From assembly GCA_029582155.1 (NCBI GenBank), contig CM055899.1, forward strand, positions 54,889,853-54,953,852: 64,000 bases of DNA, in the 5' to 3' direction. Below, in pieces: positions 12,031-24,573 of the stretch (its first letter is position 1; every line of letters starts with the position of its first letter). The notes beneath the pieces were generated by a model. It was not told the origin of the DNA and searched no databases. It worked only from the letters and a program-made list of their open reading frames with translations. The DNA is from Panopea generosa. Lineage: Eukaryota; Mollusca; Bivalvia; Adapedonta; Hiatellidae. Both the position numbers and the translations under genes were made by a program.

Positions 12031-12516
12031 GTATGGTGATTAATGAAGTTTCCAACCCCCGATGAACTCTGAAGGTGAGTATGGCCAAAATACCGTATTT
12101 GTAACCGCTGGTTTGTGATACGTTGGGTGACATAAAAAAAATCCTGCCTAGGGCCACGTTATGAACTAATTTAGATTAAGAACTTCTCATCCAACATTGA
12201 AAATCGTGGTAATCGACGTGTAGTAGAAAGCTATACCTGTTTTATCGCCTTTACCACGTGTATCGATTCACTTTTAAAGACTTGAGTAGAGGTGCACTTC
12301 GGCAGTCGATTGAAAAATGACCGATTGTGTTAAATCACTTAAATATTACTATCCCGGGGTCATCAATAAGTTCCCTCGATTTGATTGGTTGATACATCTC
12401 GCCGAAGATAGATAAAAATCTAAAAAATTATCCCTTGTACGACAGTCTATTCCTTACAGTAGTCCATTCAAGTTGTACAATAAAGAGTATAAAAATAATA
12501 AACAAAAGAGTTCATT

Positions 12517-12552
12517 AACAATAACAACAACAACAATAACAACAATAACAAT
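12517..12552. repeat. AAC/AAT microsatellite, copy A
   Basis: An imperfect trinucleotide run of AAC and AAT. The copy B counterpart is at 27832-27873. Confidence 0.85.
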
Positions 12553-13435
12553 ATGTTTATTCACACAGACCATAAAACATGACACCATGAGGTGATGCAT
12601 CATTTTAAATATGTTAATGCTCATATATAATAAGGTGGTTAGTAGCTGTAGATTTTTGTTAAGCTATGCATATTAATATATGTTTATACGTTTCCAAAAT
12701 TTAATGGGAGAGTTCCATAAAATGTAAACATCCGAGGTATTATTATTCTGTTCATATAAGTAGACATATATGTACACATACTAGACATATGCATATACAT
12801 GCACGCACACAAATATACATATTTTGAGAAAATAGTTATTACTGATTATCAGTTTGATAAATTCACATTTTGTTTCATACTGAACTTTATCTGATATGTT
12901 CATACGCTTTTTAATTATATTAAATATATTTAAGTATATATAAGTCAGTACGTTTCTTCAGAATGTTTTGCTCGCAAACAGAATATATTGTATAAATTAA
13001 TGGTTCAATAACATATATTAAATGGACACATTTATTTATAGTCTAAATAAGCTCATAATAAATGATTAACTGTAAATGGCCGGCACTGTTGTTACGAACA
13101 TGCAACATACTCGGATTAACATAAATTGTTGTATGGTAGTAATTTACATTGTTGAGATTAGTTTTTATACGGCTTTTAGTGTTTTAAAATTTAAAATTGC
13201 CAATCAACCGAATATCGGTAGACTGCCACTAGCAGTATAAATGTAATGTTAATAAAAAAACGGCTGTGGTGAAACTGTTATTAATACATACTCTTTGGCT
13301 CTTAAAATTATTATATTGTGAATTGGTTCAGAAAGAGTAAAATTAATTTCCAGCATTATGTATTTCTTGTATGAGTTTGTTTTAATATATGTCCGTACAC
13401 GTTATAATACAAAGTGTGGAAAGCAATTAAAATAG

Positions 13436-13524
13436 GTGTTTATTATTTTTCACTCAAACACTATTATTATACACATATACTATAAAATAATTGTACACAA
13501 TAATTTCGTTCAGTACTATACCGC
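13436..13524. other. Junction between duplicon A and the 68-bp satellite
   Basis: Copy A stops matching copy B at about 13435, and AT-rich DNA runs to the first recognisable satellite unit at about 13525. Confidence 0.6.
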
Positions 13525-14759
13525 AAATGGTGACCAAATACTCACGTGCCTTCATATACATATTTTTCATTGCTATAGCTTTGATGATCACAATCTAATT
13601 ATCAAATCCTCATGTGCCCTCTTATAAATGTTTTTCTTTGCTACAACTTTGATGATTACAGTCTGGAGATCAAATACTCATGTGCTCTCTTTTATATGTT
13701 TTTCATTGCTACAGCTTTGATATTGACAGTCTAGTGATCAAATACTCATGTGCCCTCCTATACATGTTTTGCATTACTACAGCTTTGATGCTCACAGTCT
13801 AGTGATCAAATACTCACGTGCCCTCGTAAACATGTTTTTCATAGCTGCAGCTTTGATGATCACAGTCTAGTGATCAAATACTCACGTGCCCTCATATACA
13901 TGAATTTTATTGCTACAGCCTTGCAGGTTACAGTCTAGTGATCAAATACTCATGCGACCTTATATACATGTGTTTATTGGTACAGCTTTGATGATCACAG
14001 TCAAGTGATCAAATACTCATGTGACCTCGTATACATGTTTTTTCAATGCAACAGCTTAGATGATCACTTTCTAGTGATCAAATATTCATGTCCCCTCATA
14101 TACATGTTCTGTATTACTACATTTTTGAAGCTCACAGTCTAGTGACCAAATACTCACGTGCCTTCATAATTATACATATTTTTCATTGCAGCAGATTTGA
14201 TGATCACAGTCTAGTTATCAAATACTCATGTGCTTTCATATACATGTTTTTTTAATTGCTACAGCTTTGATGATAATAGTCTAGTTATCAAATACACATG
14301 TGTCCTCATATCAACGATTTATTTATTGATAGAGCTTTGATGATTAAAGTCTAGTTATTAAATGCTCATGTGCTCTCATCTACACGTTATCATTGCTCAT
14401 ACTTTGATGATCACAGTCTAGTGATCAAATTATCATGTACCCTCATATACATGTTTTTATTGGTACAGCTTTGATGATCACAGTCTAGAGATCAAATACT
14501 CATGAGCCCTCAAATACATGTTTTACATTGGTACAGCTTTGATGATCACAGTCTAGTGATCAAATACTCATGTGCCCTCATATTAATGTTTTTCATTGCT
14601 ACAGCTTTGATGATCACATTCTAGTGATCAAATACTCATGTGCCCTCATATACATGTTTTTCATTGCTACAGTTTTGATGATAACAGTCAAGTAATTAAA
14701 TACTCATGTGCCCTTATATACATGTTTTTCATTGCTACAGTTTTGATGTTAACAGTCAA

Positions 14760-16240
14760 GTAATCAAATACCCAAGTGCCCTAATAAACATGTTTTGTTA
14801 TTGGTCCAGCAATGATGATCACAGTTTATTGATCAAATACTCATGTGCCCTCATATACATGTTTTTCATTGCTACTACTTTGATGATCTCAGTCTAATGT
14901 TCAAATATTCATGTGCCCTCATGTACATGTTTTTCATTGCAACATCTTTGATGATGACAGTCTAGTGACCAAATACTCACCTGCCCTCATATACATGTTT
15001 TTCATTGCTGCAGCTTTGATGATGACAGTCTAGAGATCAAATACTCATGTGCCATTATATACATGTTTTTCATCTGTACAGCTTTGATGATCACAGTCTA
15101 GTGATGAAATACTCATGTGCCCTCATATACATGTTATTCATTGGTATAGTTTGATGATCACAGCCTAGTGATCAAATACTCATGTGACCTCATATACATG
15201 TTTTTTTATTGCTACAGCTTTGTTGATCACATTCTAGTGATCTAATATTCCTGTGCCCTCATATACATGTTATTCATTGGTATAGTTTGCTGATCACAGC
15301 CTAGTGATCAAATACTTAAGTGCCCTCATATTCATGTTTTTCATTGCTACATCTTTGATGATCAAAGTCTAGTGATCAAATACTCATGTGCCTTCATATA
15401 TATGTTTTCATTACTACAGCTTTGAGTATCACAGTCTAATGATCAAATACTCATGTGCCCTCATATACATGTTTTTCATTGCTACATCTTTGATGATCAG
15501 AGTCTAGTGATCAAATACCCATGTGCCCTAATAAACATGTTTTTTTTTATTGGTCCAGCAATGATGATCACAGTCTATTGATCAAATACTCATGTGCCCT
15601 CATATACATGTTTTTCATTGCTTTGATTATCTCAGTCTAATGTTCAAATATTCATGTGCCCTCATATGTATGTTTTTCATTGCAACATCTTTGATGATTA
15701 CAGTCTAGTGACCAAATACTCACCTGCCCTCATATACATATTTTTCATTGCTGCAGCTTTGATGATCACAGTCTAGAGATCAAATACTCATGTGCCATTA
15801 TATACATGTTTTTCATCTGTACAGCTTTGATGATCACAGTCTAGTGATCAAATACTCAGGTGCCCTCATATACATGTTATTCATTGGTATAGTTTGATGA
15901 TCACAGCCTAGTGATCAAATACTCATGTGACCTCATATACATGATTTTTTATTGCTACAGCTTTGTTGATCACATTCTAGTGATCAAATATTCATGTGCC
16001 CTCATATACATGTTATTCATTGGTATAGTTTGCTGATCACAGCCTAGTGATCAAATACTCAAGTGCCCTCATATACATATTTTTCATTGCTACATCTTTG
16101 ATGATCAAAGTCTAGTGATCAAATACTCATGTGCCTTCATATATATGTTTTCATTACTACAGCTTTGAGTATCACAGTCTAATGATCAAATACTCATATG
16201 CCCTCATATACAGCTTTTTCATTGCTACAGCTTTGATGAT
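14760..16240. repeat. Higher-order repeat, period about 745 bp
   Basis: Unusual unit variants recur 741-749 bp apart. TTGGTCCAGCAATGATG occurs at 14801 and 15550; ATCTGTACAGCTTTG near 15074 and 15814; and the GTTTGCTGATCACAGCC variant near 15286 and 16027. This corresponds to 11 monomers duplicated once. Confidence 0.85.
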
Positions 16241-16699
16241 CACATTCTAGTGATCAAATACTCATATGATCTCATATACATGTTTTTCATAGCTACAGCT
16301 TTGATGATCATATTAGTGATCAAATACTCATGTGCCCTCATATACATGTTTTTTATTGGTACAGCTTTGATGATCTGAGTCTAGTGATCAAATACTCATG
16401 TCCCCTCATATATATATGTTCATTGCTACAGCTTTGATGGTCACAGTTTAGTGATCAAATACTCATGTGTCCTCATATACATGTTTTTCATTGCTACAAC
16501 TTTGAGGATTACAGTCTAGGAATCAAATACTCAATTGATCTCATATACATGTTTTTCATTGCTACAAGATGAAGATCACAGTTTAGTGACCAAATACTCA
16601 CGTGCCTTCATATACATGTTTTTCATTGCTGCAGATTTGATGATCATAGTCTAGTGATCAAATACTCATGTGCCCTAAAATACATGTTTTTCATTGCTA

Positions 16700-18655
16700 C
16701 AACTTTCATGATCACAGTCTAGTGATCAAATACTAATGTGCCCTTATATACATGTTTTTTATTGCTACAGCCTTGCAGGTCACAGTCTAGTGATCAAATA
16801 CTCATGTGACCTCAGATACATGTGTTTATTAGTACAGCATTGGTGATAACAGTCTAATGATCAAATACTCATGTGCCCTCATATACATGATTTTTGTTGC
16901 TACAGCTTTGATGATCACAGTCTAGTGATCAAATACTCATATCCCCTTATATGCATGTTTTTCATTGCTACAACTTTGATGATCGCAGTATAGAGATCAA
17001 ATACTCATGTGCCCTCATATATATGTTTTTCATTGCTACAGTTTTGATGATCATCGTCTAGTGATGAAATACTCATGTGCCCTAATAAACATGTTTTTCA
17101 TTGCTACAGCTTTGATAATCACAGTCTAGTGATAAAATACTCTAGTGCCCTGATATTCATGTATTCAATGCTACAGCTTTGATGCTTACAGTCTAGTGAT
17201 CAAATACTCATGTGCCTTCATAGACATGTTTTTCTATGCTACAGCTTTGATGCCCACATTCTAGTAATCAAATACTCATATGTCCTTATATTCCTATTTC
17301 CATCGCTACAGCTTTGATGATCAAAGTCTAGTGATCGAATAATCATGTGCCCTTATGAACATGTTTTTATTGGTACGGCTTTGCTGATCACAGTCTAGTG
17401 ATCAAATACTCATGTGCCCTCATATACATGCTTTTTTTGGTACAGCTTTGATGATCACAGTCTAGTGATAAAATACTCATGTGCATTATACATACATGTT
17501 TTTCAATGCTACAGCTTTGATGCTCACAGTCTAGTGATCAAATACTCATGTGCCCTAGTATACTTATTTCAGTGCTACAACTTTCATGATCACAGTCTAG
17601 TGATCAAATACTAATGTGCCCTTATATACATGTTTTTTATTGCTACAGCCTTGCAGGTCACAGTCTAGTGATCAAATACTCATGTGACCTCACATACATG
17701 TGTTTATTGGTACAGCATTGGTGATCACAGTCTAATGATCAAATACTCATGTGCCCTCATATACATGATTTTTGTTGCTACAGCTTTGATGATCACAGTC
17801 TAGTGATCAAATACTCATATCCCCTTATATGCATGTTTTTCATTGCTACAACTTTGACGATCGCAGTATAGAGATCAAATACTCATGTGCCCTCATATAC
17901 ATGTTTTTTATTGCTACATTTTTGATGATCATCGTCTAGTGATGAAATACTCATGTGCCCTAATAAATATGTTTTTCATTGCTACGGCTTTGATAATCAC
18001 AGTCTAGTGATAAACTACTCTAGTGCCCTCATATTCATGTATTCAATGCTACAGCTTTGATGCTTACAGTCTAGTGATCAAATACTCATGTGCCTTCAAA
18101 GACATGTTTTTCTATGCTACAGCTTTGATGCCTACATTCTAGTAATCAAATACTCATATGCCCTTATATTCCTATTTCCATTGCTACAGCTTTGAAGATC
18201 AAAGTCTAGTGATCGAATAATCATGTGCCCTTATGAACATTTTTTTATTGGTACAGCTTTGCTGATCACAGTCTAGTGATCAAATACTCATGTGCCCTCA
18301 TATACATGCTTTTTTTGGTACAGCTTTGATGATCACAGTCTAGTGATAAAATACTCATGTGCATTATACATACATGTTTTTCAATGCTACAGCTTTGATG
18401 CTCACAGTCTAGTGATCAAATACTCATGTGCCCTAGTATACTTATTTCAGTGCTACAACTTTCATGATCACAGTCTAGTGATCAAATACTAATGTGCCCT
18501 AATATACATGTTTTTTATTCCTACAGCCTTGCAGGTCACAGTCTAGTGATCAAATACTCATGTGACCTCATATACATGTGTTTATTGGTACAGCATTGGT
18601 GATCACAGTCTAATGATCAAATACTCATGTGCCCTCATATACATGATTTTCGTTG
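16700..18655. repeat. Higher-order repeat, period 878 bp
   Basis: The variant unit starting CAACTTTCATGATCACAG recurs near 16700, 17578 and 18456, exactly 878 bp apart, with the rest of the 13-monomer block following in order. Copies at 17414-17614 and 18292-18492 are identical at the protein-frame level, so the duplication is recent. About 2.2 copies are present. Confidence 0.9.
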
Positions 18656-19269
18656 CTACAGCCTTGATAATCACAGTCTAGTGATCAAAAACGCATGTAC
18701 CCTAATATACATGTTTTCATTGCTACAGCTTTGATGATCAAAATCTAATGATCAAATACTGATGTGACCTCATATACATGTTTTTCATTGCTACAGCTTT
18801 GATGATCACAGTCTAGTGATCAAATACTCATGTGCCCTCATATACATGTTTTTTCATTTCTACAACTGTGGTGATCGCAGTCTTGATATCAAATACTCAT
18901 GTGCCCTAATACACATGTTTTTCATTGCTACAACTTCAATGATCGCAGTCTAGTTATCAAATACTCATGTGCCCTCTTATACATGTTTTCATTGCTAGAG
19001 TTTTGATGGTCACAGTCTAATGATCAAATACTCATGTGCCATAATATACATTTTTTATATATATTTTTTTTATTGCTACAGCATTGATGGTTATAGTCTA
19101 GTGATCAAATACTCATGTGCCCTCATATACATGTTTTCATTGCTACTACTTTGATGATCACTTTCTAGTGATCAAATGCTCATGTGACCTAATATACATG
19201 TTTTCAGTGCTACAGCTTTGATGTTCACAGTCTAGTGATCAAATACTCATGTGACCTCATATACATGTT

Positions 19270-19945
19270 TTTCATTGCTACAGCTTTGATGATCTCAGTC
19301 TAGTGATCAAATACTCATGTGACCTCATATACATGTTTTTCATTGCTGCAGCTTTGATTATCACAGTCTAATGATCAAATACTCATGTGCCCTCTTATAC
19401 ATGTTTTTTATTGGTACAGCTTTGATGATCACAGCCTAGTGATCAAATACTCATGTGCCCTCTTATACATGTTTTTTATTGCTACACCTTTGATGATTGC
19501 AGTCTAGTTATCAAATACTCATGTGCCCTTATATACATGTTTTCATTGCTATAGTTTTGATGATCACAGTCTAATGATCAAATACTCATGTGCCCTAATA
19601 TACATGTTTTTCATTGCTACAGCTTTGATGATCTCAGTCTAGTGATCAAATACTCATGTGACTTCATATACATGTTTTTCATTGCTACAGCTTTGATTAT
19701 CACAGTCTAATGATCAAATACTCATGTGCCCTCTTATACATGTTTTTTATTGGTACAGCTTTGATGATCACAGCCTAGTGATCAAATACTCATGTGCCCT
19801 CTTATACATGTTTTTTATTGCTACACCTTTGATGATTGCAGTCTAGTTATCAAATACTCATGTGCCCTTATATACATGTTTTCATTGCTATAGTTTTGAT
19901 GATCACAGTCTAATGATCAAATACTCATGTGCCCTAATATACATT
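19270..19945. repeat. Higher-order repeat, period 339 bp
   Basis: A five-monomer block with a GCTTTGATTATCACAG unit at 19351 and 19690, followed both times by a CTCTTATACATG unit and a GATTGCAGTCTAG unit, is duplicated in tandem. Confidence 0.85.
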
Positions 19946-20085
19946 TTTTCATTGCTACAGCTTTGATGATCACAGTCTAGTGATCAAATACTCACGTGCC
20001 CTCATATACATGTTTTTCATTGCTACTACTTTGATGATCACAGTCTAGTGATCAGATACTCATGTGCCCTCATTTACATGTTTTA

Positions 20086-20196
20086 AGTTCCACTCTCAAC
20101 TAACATCTGTAATAAATTGATTAAAATATGTTATTTGAGACCGTTAATTACATATTAACGGAAGGGGCCGATGTGTGAAAAACAAAGTAAAGAACA
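20086..20196. other. Junction between satellite and duplicon B
   Basis: Unique AT-rich DNA with GGAAGGGGCCGATG. No gene. Confidence 0.5.
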
Positions 20197-20810
20197 TTAT
20201 TATGATTATTGTTGTTTTGTTTGTATATTATGGTTATGCTATTGCTATTATATACGCTGTGTAACAACGAAAGAAAGAATTTAAACACTCATTGCAATAA
20301 CAAAGTGTACTTTCGTATTACTTTCGAATTGAAAATAGTGTTATTAAATATATACATTTCTTTCTTTCATAAATTCTCCCAAATAGTAAATTAATATGTA
20401 TCATATATTTCATGCACGTATATCACAACTTTATCACATAGAGTAATTTTAGCATAACTACCATTGACAGTATACCCACAAATACTATTTTTATAGCACA
20501 CATGCAGGCGCCCGAAACGCTATTATTTGTAAGGAGCCACATTTCAACACGCAGAATATACGACTAAGCCGTAAACTAGATTTGTCCCATATCGATCTTC
20601 AGCTACGCATTTTTTAACTTCCCTGTCGTAAATTCAAGAATTTATGTACAGCAGCGTATTCAACCCGTAGAGTGTAACGTATTTTAATACAGTTTGTGGC
20701 ATCTGTTTTAAAGTGTAAGTATTTATTTCATTTACTGATTTATTAAAGAATGGAAACGTGAATAACATTTACAGTACATAAGTGACATTTATTCGTGCTA
20801 AGTAAACGGA
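20197..20810. repeat. Duplicon B, left block
   Basis: Counterpart of 1-640. It carries the same TATATACGCTGTGTAAC, TATTATTTGTAAGG and TTTACAGTACATA landmarks. Matching ends near 20810. Confidence 0.7.
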
Positions 20811-23344
20811 TTACAAAATTAATTGGTGTGTGAGACGTTGACGATAGACTGGATACAAGTATAACACTATAAAGTCACCAGTATGCATGATGTATCTCAG
20901 AATGTTTTTCTATATAAGGAAGTTGTATAACCATAAAAGCTTGGACGTGTTCTTGAACAGGTCCAATGAAAAATTCACCAAAATATACAAAGTAATTATA
21001 TAATCATAAGATCTCGCTCAAATTCTGGTATAGTCGTAGAAATAATGTCGAGTTTGCCATTGAATTAAATACATATTCTATAAATCCTAGTTGAGTATTT
21101 ACGTAATACGCTGCTTATCATTCGTACTTTTATTGTTACAGTATATAATAAAACTGACAAATTTATCTTTGGTAGACTTGGTTTATGCCGCATTTTTAGA
21201 AAGAAAACTCCCTTTATAATATTATCAACCTATTCGTAACACATTTTACCTAGCTTGACTTTTTTCGAACATTTTAATTTACTTGATTTGTACATGTCAC
21301 CTGTCTTTAAGAAATGCTAGATGTTTTATCACGATAGTATTATAACAATAAAGTTTGTGTCATCTCCATTAATATGACATGAATATTTATGTTAGCTCAT
21401 CGTATAAACAAAAATTATGTCGTTTTCATTCGTGTCGGTGCGATTGCTGTGAAACATATCGACCTGTTTGTTTTTTGTGTTTTTTTTTAAATCAGAATGT
21501 GTTATTAACTTTATTTCTAAATAATTTTTTTTTTCAAATTTGAGTTAACAGACATCTAAGTTTTAATTACATTATTAGAATTGTAGAGAATAGCTAAACG
21601 GATTACCTGCGAAATAAATAGTCGAACGCTTATATGATGTCATGCTGTCTTTTGGCAAGCGCGATATATCAAGCGTTGATATATAAAATCATTGGCCTTG
21701 TAATGCCTTGCAAAGAGTATAGTTATCGTTATTTGCACAATTACAACTGATATAAGCACTGTGTTGCAATCGCAGTCGTTTTGTTACACTAAGGGGTAAT
21801 ATATGACATATTGTTGCAATATGTAACTACATTTCAGAAATTAATTTCTCTATAATATCTTTACATATGATGGCAAATTACTTTAAATTGGGTATACAGT
21901 GCTACCGTCGTACTGTCCGTGTCACCGTTACTTAACGTATCAATTAGCTGTCAACACTCTACCAGCGTCATTTTCCATCCGATTCAAGTTGATAAAACTT
22001 CTCACAGTAGTTCGGAACAGATATACTTCGGATGCGTTTGCGTATCACGAGTTTTTCGGGTCAAGGTCAATGTCATTATTACAAAAAGTAGAATTTTACC
22101 GCTACCGATGTTTCAGTTAATGTTTTGTTTATTTGCTATTGTTTATTTTTCTGCCCAAAACTATATCCACATCAAACTTATTTCGTTACACTAACAGTTG
22201 GTGTTAGAAACAACCCTAAATATAATAAAAAAATACCTTGTCAGAGATATGAAGTGAAATAAATTTAAAATTTAAATATGATTCATAATTTTATATCAGA
22301 TTGCTTTTATTTACTGGTTTTTAAGAAGAGTTTGAGATGATAACTGTCTACTTACTTTACAATAATGTTTTTTTGTTTATCAAACACTAAGTAATAATGT
22401 TATAAGTAACGTTCTACAATGACACAATAAATTTGATAATAAATTGCGACGTCAACCTATCTTTAAGTCAATGCTTTTGTAACGATAATGATAAAATGAA
22501 GCATAGATTTAGAACCAAAATAAAACAAGATTAGACTTATGGTTGCTGTTATGATCAAAATTGATGTTGTTACACCAATGGTTGCGATGATGAACAAAAT
22601 TGATTTCGTTACACTTATGGTTGTTGTTATGAACAAAATTGATTTTGTTACACTAAAGGTTTTTGTCACACTAAGGTTTCCACAAAGCACTGAACAAATA
22701 CTGTATCAAGTAAATTAATAGATATACCACATATGGCAATTTATAATGAACTCAGTTTTTCACTAAATGTTGATGTTACAGTATACGCAAATCAGAATGT
22801 GTTGCACAATATCTCAATGTGTGCTGTGTTTGACTTTGCTCGTACATGTTATTGTTGTAAAAGTAGTTTAACTAGACTGGTAAGTGATAAGTTTTTATTT
22901 ACATTTACCACTAATACAGATGGATCTCTTTTTTCTGATTTATTTATATGTTTAAACTACTAAATTTGTGTTTATAAAAAGTAAACTGTTGTGGGTTGAA
23001 ACAACCACTCAGATAAGTAGGCCCTGCTGTGACTTTTTGTCATTGACTGTTAAAGACAAATCCCAAGCCTGTTGTTTTTATCCTCGCCATTAACGGTTGG
23101 AATAAGGAGGGAACATGCACGGTATAATTTATTATAATGAATAGGTTATGGGTTTTTTAAATATCAATAAAGCTTTTCACTTTGTAGACAGAGACATGTT
23201 AAATATTAATTAGTCTACAAGTTCGATCACCTGTGTACGGATTACTGACAACGTAACAAAGTCGTTTAATTGTAAAACATGAGTGAAGTGATAGTGTCGA
23301 TATGTACATACTTTTGACCTTTGGGTTCAATTCCACAATTGTAT
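20811..23344. other. AT-rich DNA specific to copy B, no gene
   Basis: This stretch occupies the place taken in copy A by the inverted-repeat element, SINEs and 27-bp array, and I find no homology to them. Overlapping short frames at 21899-22194 have no recognisable domain. A small 42-bp tandem repeat at 22536-22665 is listed separately. Confidence 0.55.
22536..22665. repeat. 42-bp tandem repeat, three units
   Basis: The core CAAAATTGATGTTGTTACAC and its variants recur at 42-bp spacing (near 22556, 22598, 22640). The minus-strand frame at 22463-22690 is produced by this periodicity. Confidence 0.85.
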
Positions 23345-24303
23345 ACCATCAGCTTTACTATAAGACGATGATGTCGTGTTCCTAGCTGGTTCAGAAGGAA
23401 TTTCACAGCATATATGGTATATATTACAAAACTGATGCGGAAAAGGAAGAGTATTTATAAACAATTCCATGTGGAACTCAAGAAAAACTCACCGAAACAG
23501 GAGTAATCGTGTATCTATATAAACGAGATAATATACAAATGACATAAAAACATACATAGAGGATTATACATCACGAAAAGCAAGAGTTGACATACTACAT
23601 GTACTGTGATACTTTAGCTACCACAGGGGATGATCCGGTTCGCGGTTACTCGCACCCGTGAAAATATCAATCAAAACAGATACCAGAAGTAAACTGAAAA
23701 AATATAATTGTAACATTGCCATTCGTTTTAATTATCAAATTGATACCATTTTGTTAAACGATCTTAAAAATGAAATCAAATAACCGAGTAAACGTGACCC
23801 GTCGGGCGATTATGCAGCATCCGCATTCCTTCGTATAAAATGCTCCGGTTACGCCTATATTTCAGTGTTTATTTGTGTTTTCTTTTCGAGTTAATAGTGC
23901 CAATAGTCCGTATATTTGTATAGACAGATTGCAGAATCAGTTGCTTTATATTATAAAACGTACATTTACATATAAAGCACGTGTATCACTCAGAAGAGTC
24001 ACACAGTTGTCAATATATAAAGCTATCGGTTCTTGTCTGTGTTACTTGACTGTCTATCTCAGATCGTATACAACAACAAGAATAATAAAGTCATGACAAA
24101 TGTACTGAACCGAACAGCTAACTCGCCACCTGACATTTTACGTACTTGCCATTTTATATATTTTCTCAAAAGTTGCTAAGCAGTTTAGACTATGTTAAAA
24201 AACATTGTCTGTTAATGGCATATATAACTTTTAATAGCGCTTCTACATATTTTGAAGAAGTTATTGGAAAACAAAAGTGAACGGTTAGCTGTTACGTTCA
24301 GTA

Positions 24304-24310
24304 TATAAAG
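24304..24310 (+). promoter_or_regulatory. TATA box upstream of leader exon B
   Basis: TATAAAG 41 bp before the ATG at 24345; paralogue of 8764-8770. Confidence 0.45.
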
Positions 24311-24344
24311 ACTTGTTAAAAAAGCAACCACATCGGACACTGGT

Positions 24345-24404
24345 ATGATAAACTACAAGGCGATGTTACTGATTAGTACACTGGTTGTCGGTCTCTGCTA
24401 TACT
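24345..24404 (+). CDS. First exon of putative small secreted peptide, copy B
   Basis: Twenty codons from ATG to GTAAGT at 24405. The product begins MINYKAM and continues LLISTLVVGLCYT, a signal-peptide-like hydrophobic core. The intron to the CAG at 24460 is 56 nt against 55 nt in copy A, a one-base difference in the pyrimidine tract that would shift the frame if unspliced and is harmless if spliced. The upstream out-of-frame ATG of copy A is absent. Relation to downstream pieces at 24475-24573 and 26810-26923 is inferred only from conserved order. Confidence 0.4.
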
Positions 24405-24474
24405 GTAAGTTTCATATGGATAAGATTATCATTCATGACAGTTGATTTTTCTTCTTCCAGGTTAAACGCTATAA

Positions 24475-24573
24475 TATCATGAAGATTACGAAACAGGAGG
24501 AGCATACAAACTGATTGAGACAATATCTTTAAAAACAGTTTTTGAAGAAATGGCGGAATCTGATGGTCAGTAA
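24475..24573 (+). other. Possible second exon region, copy B
   Basis: Open frame of 32 codons ending TAA 24571, paralogue of 8940-9038. The second half (ISLKTVFEEMAESDGQ) is conserved and the first half is divergent. Confidence 0.25.

Larger units (their letters stand above)
7856..13435. repeat. Duplicon A, right block
   Basis: This block aligns nearly colinearly to 23345-28745 at about 90 percent identity by eye. Landmarks in both are a GATGATGT...CAGCTGGTTCAGAA stretch, two TATAAAG boxes, a leader exon-like frame, a 32-bp tandem array, an AAC microsatellite and an end at AAATAGGTGTT. Copy A has a longer 32-bp array and about 100 bp near 12385-12485 that copy B lacks. Outside the sub-features listed I see no gene; the frame at 9667-9852 and its partner at 25203-25397 diverge at their starts and have no known domain. 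Confidence 0.85.
13525..20085. repeat. 68-bp satellite array, about 96 units
   Basis: The unit reads TTTGATGATCACAGTCTA, then GTGATCAAATACTCATGTG, then CCCTCATATACATG, then TTTTTCATTGCTACAGC, about 68 bp. Each unit contains TGATCAC, a 6-nt spacer AGTCTA and GTGATCA, an almost perfect 7-bp hairpin. The array is continuous for 6.5 kb and fills the space between duplicons A and B. Short frames such as 17414-17614 and 18292-18492 are repeat artefacts. Confidence 0.97.
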
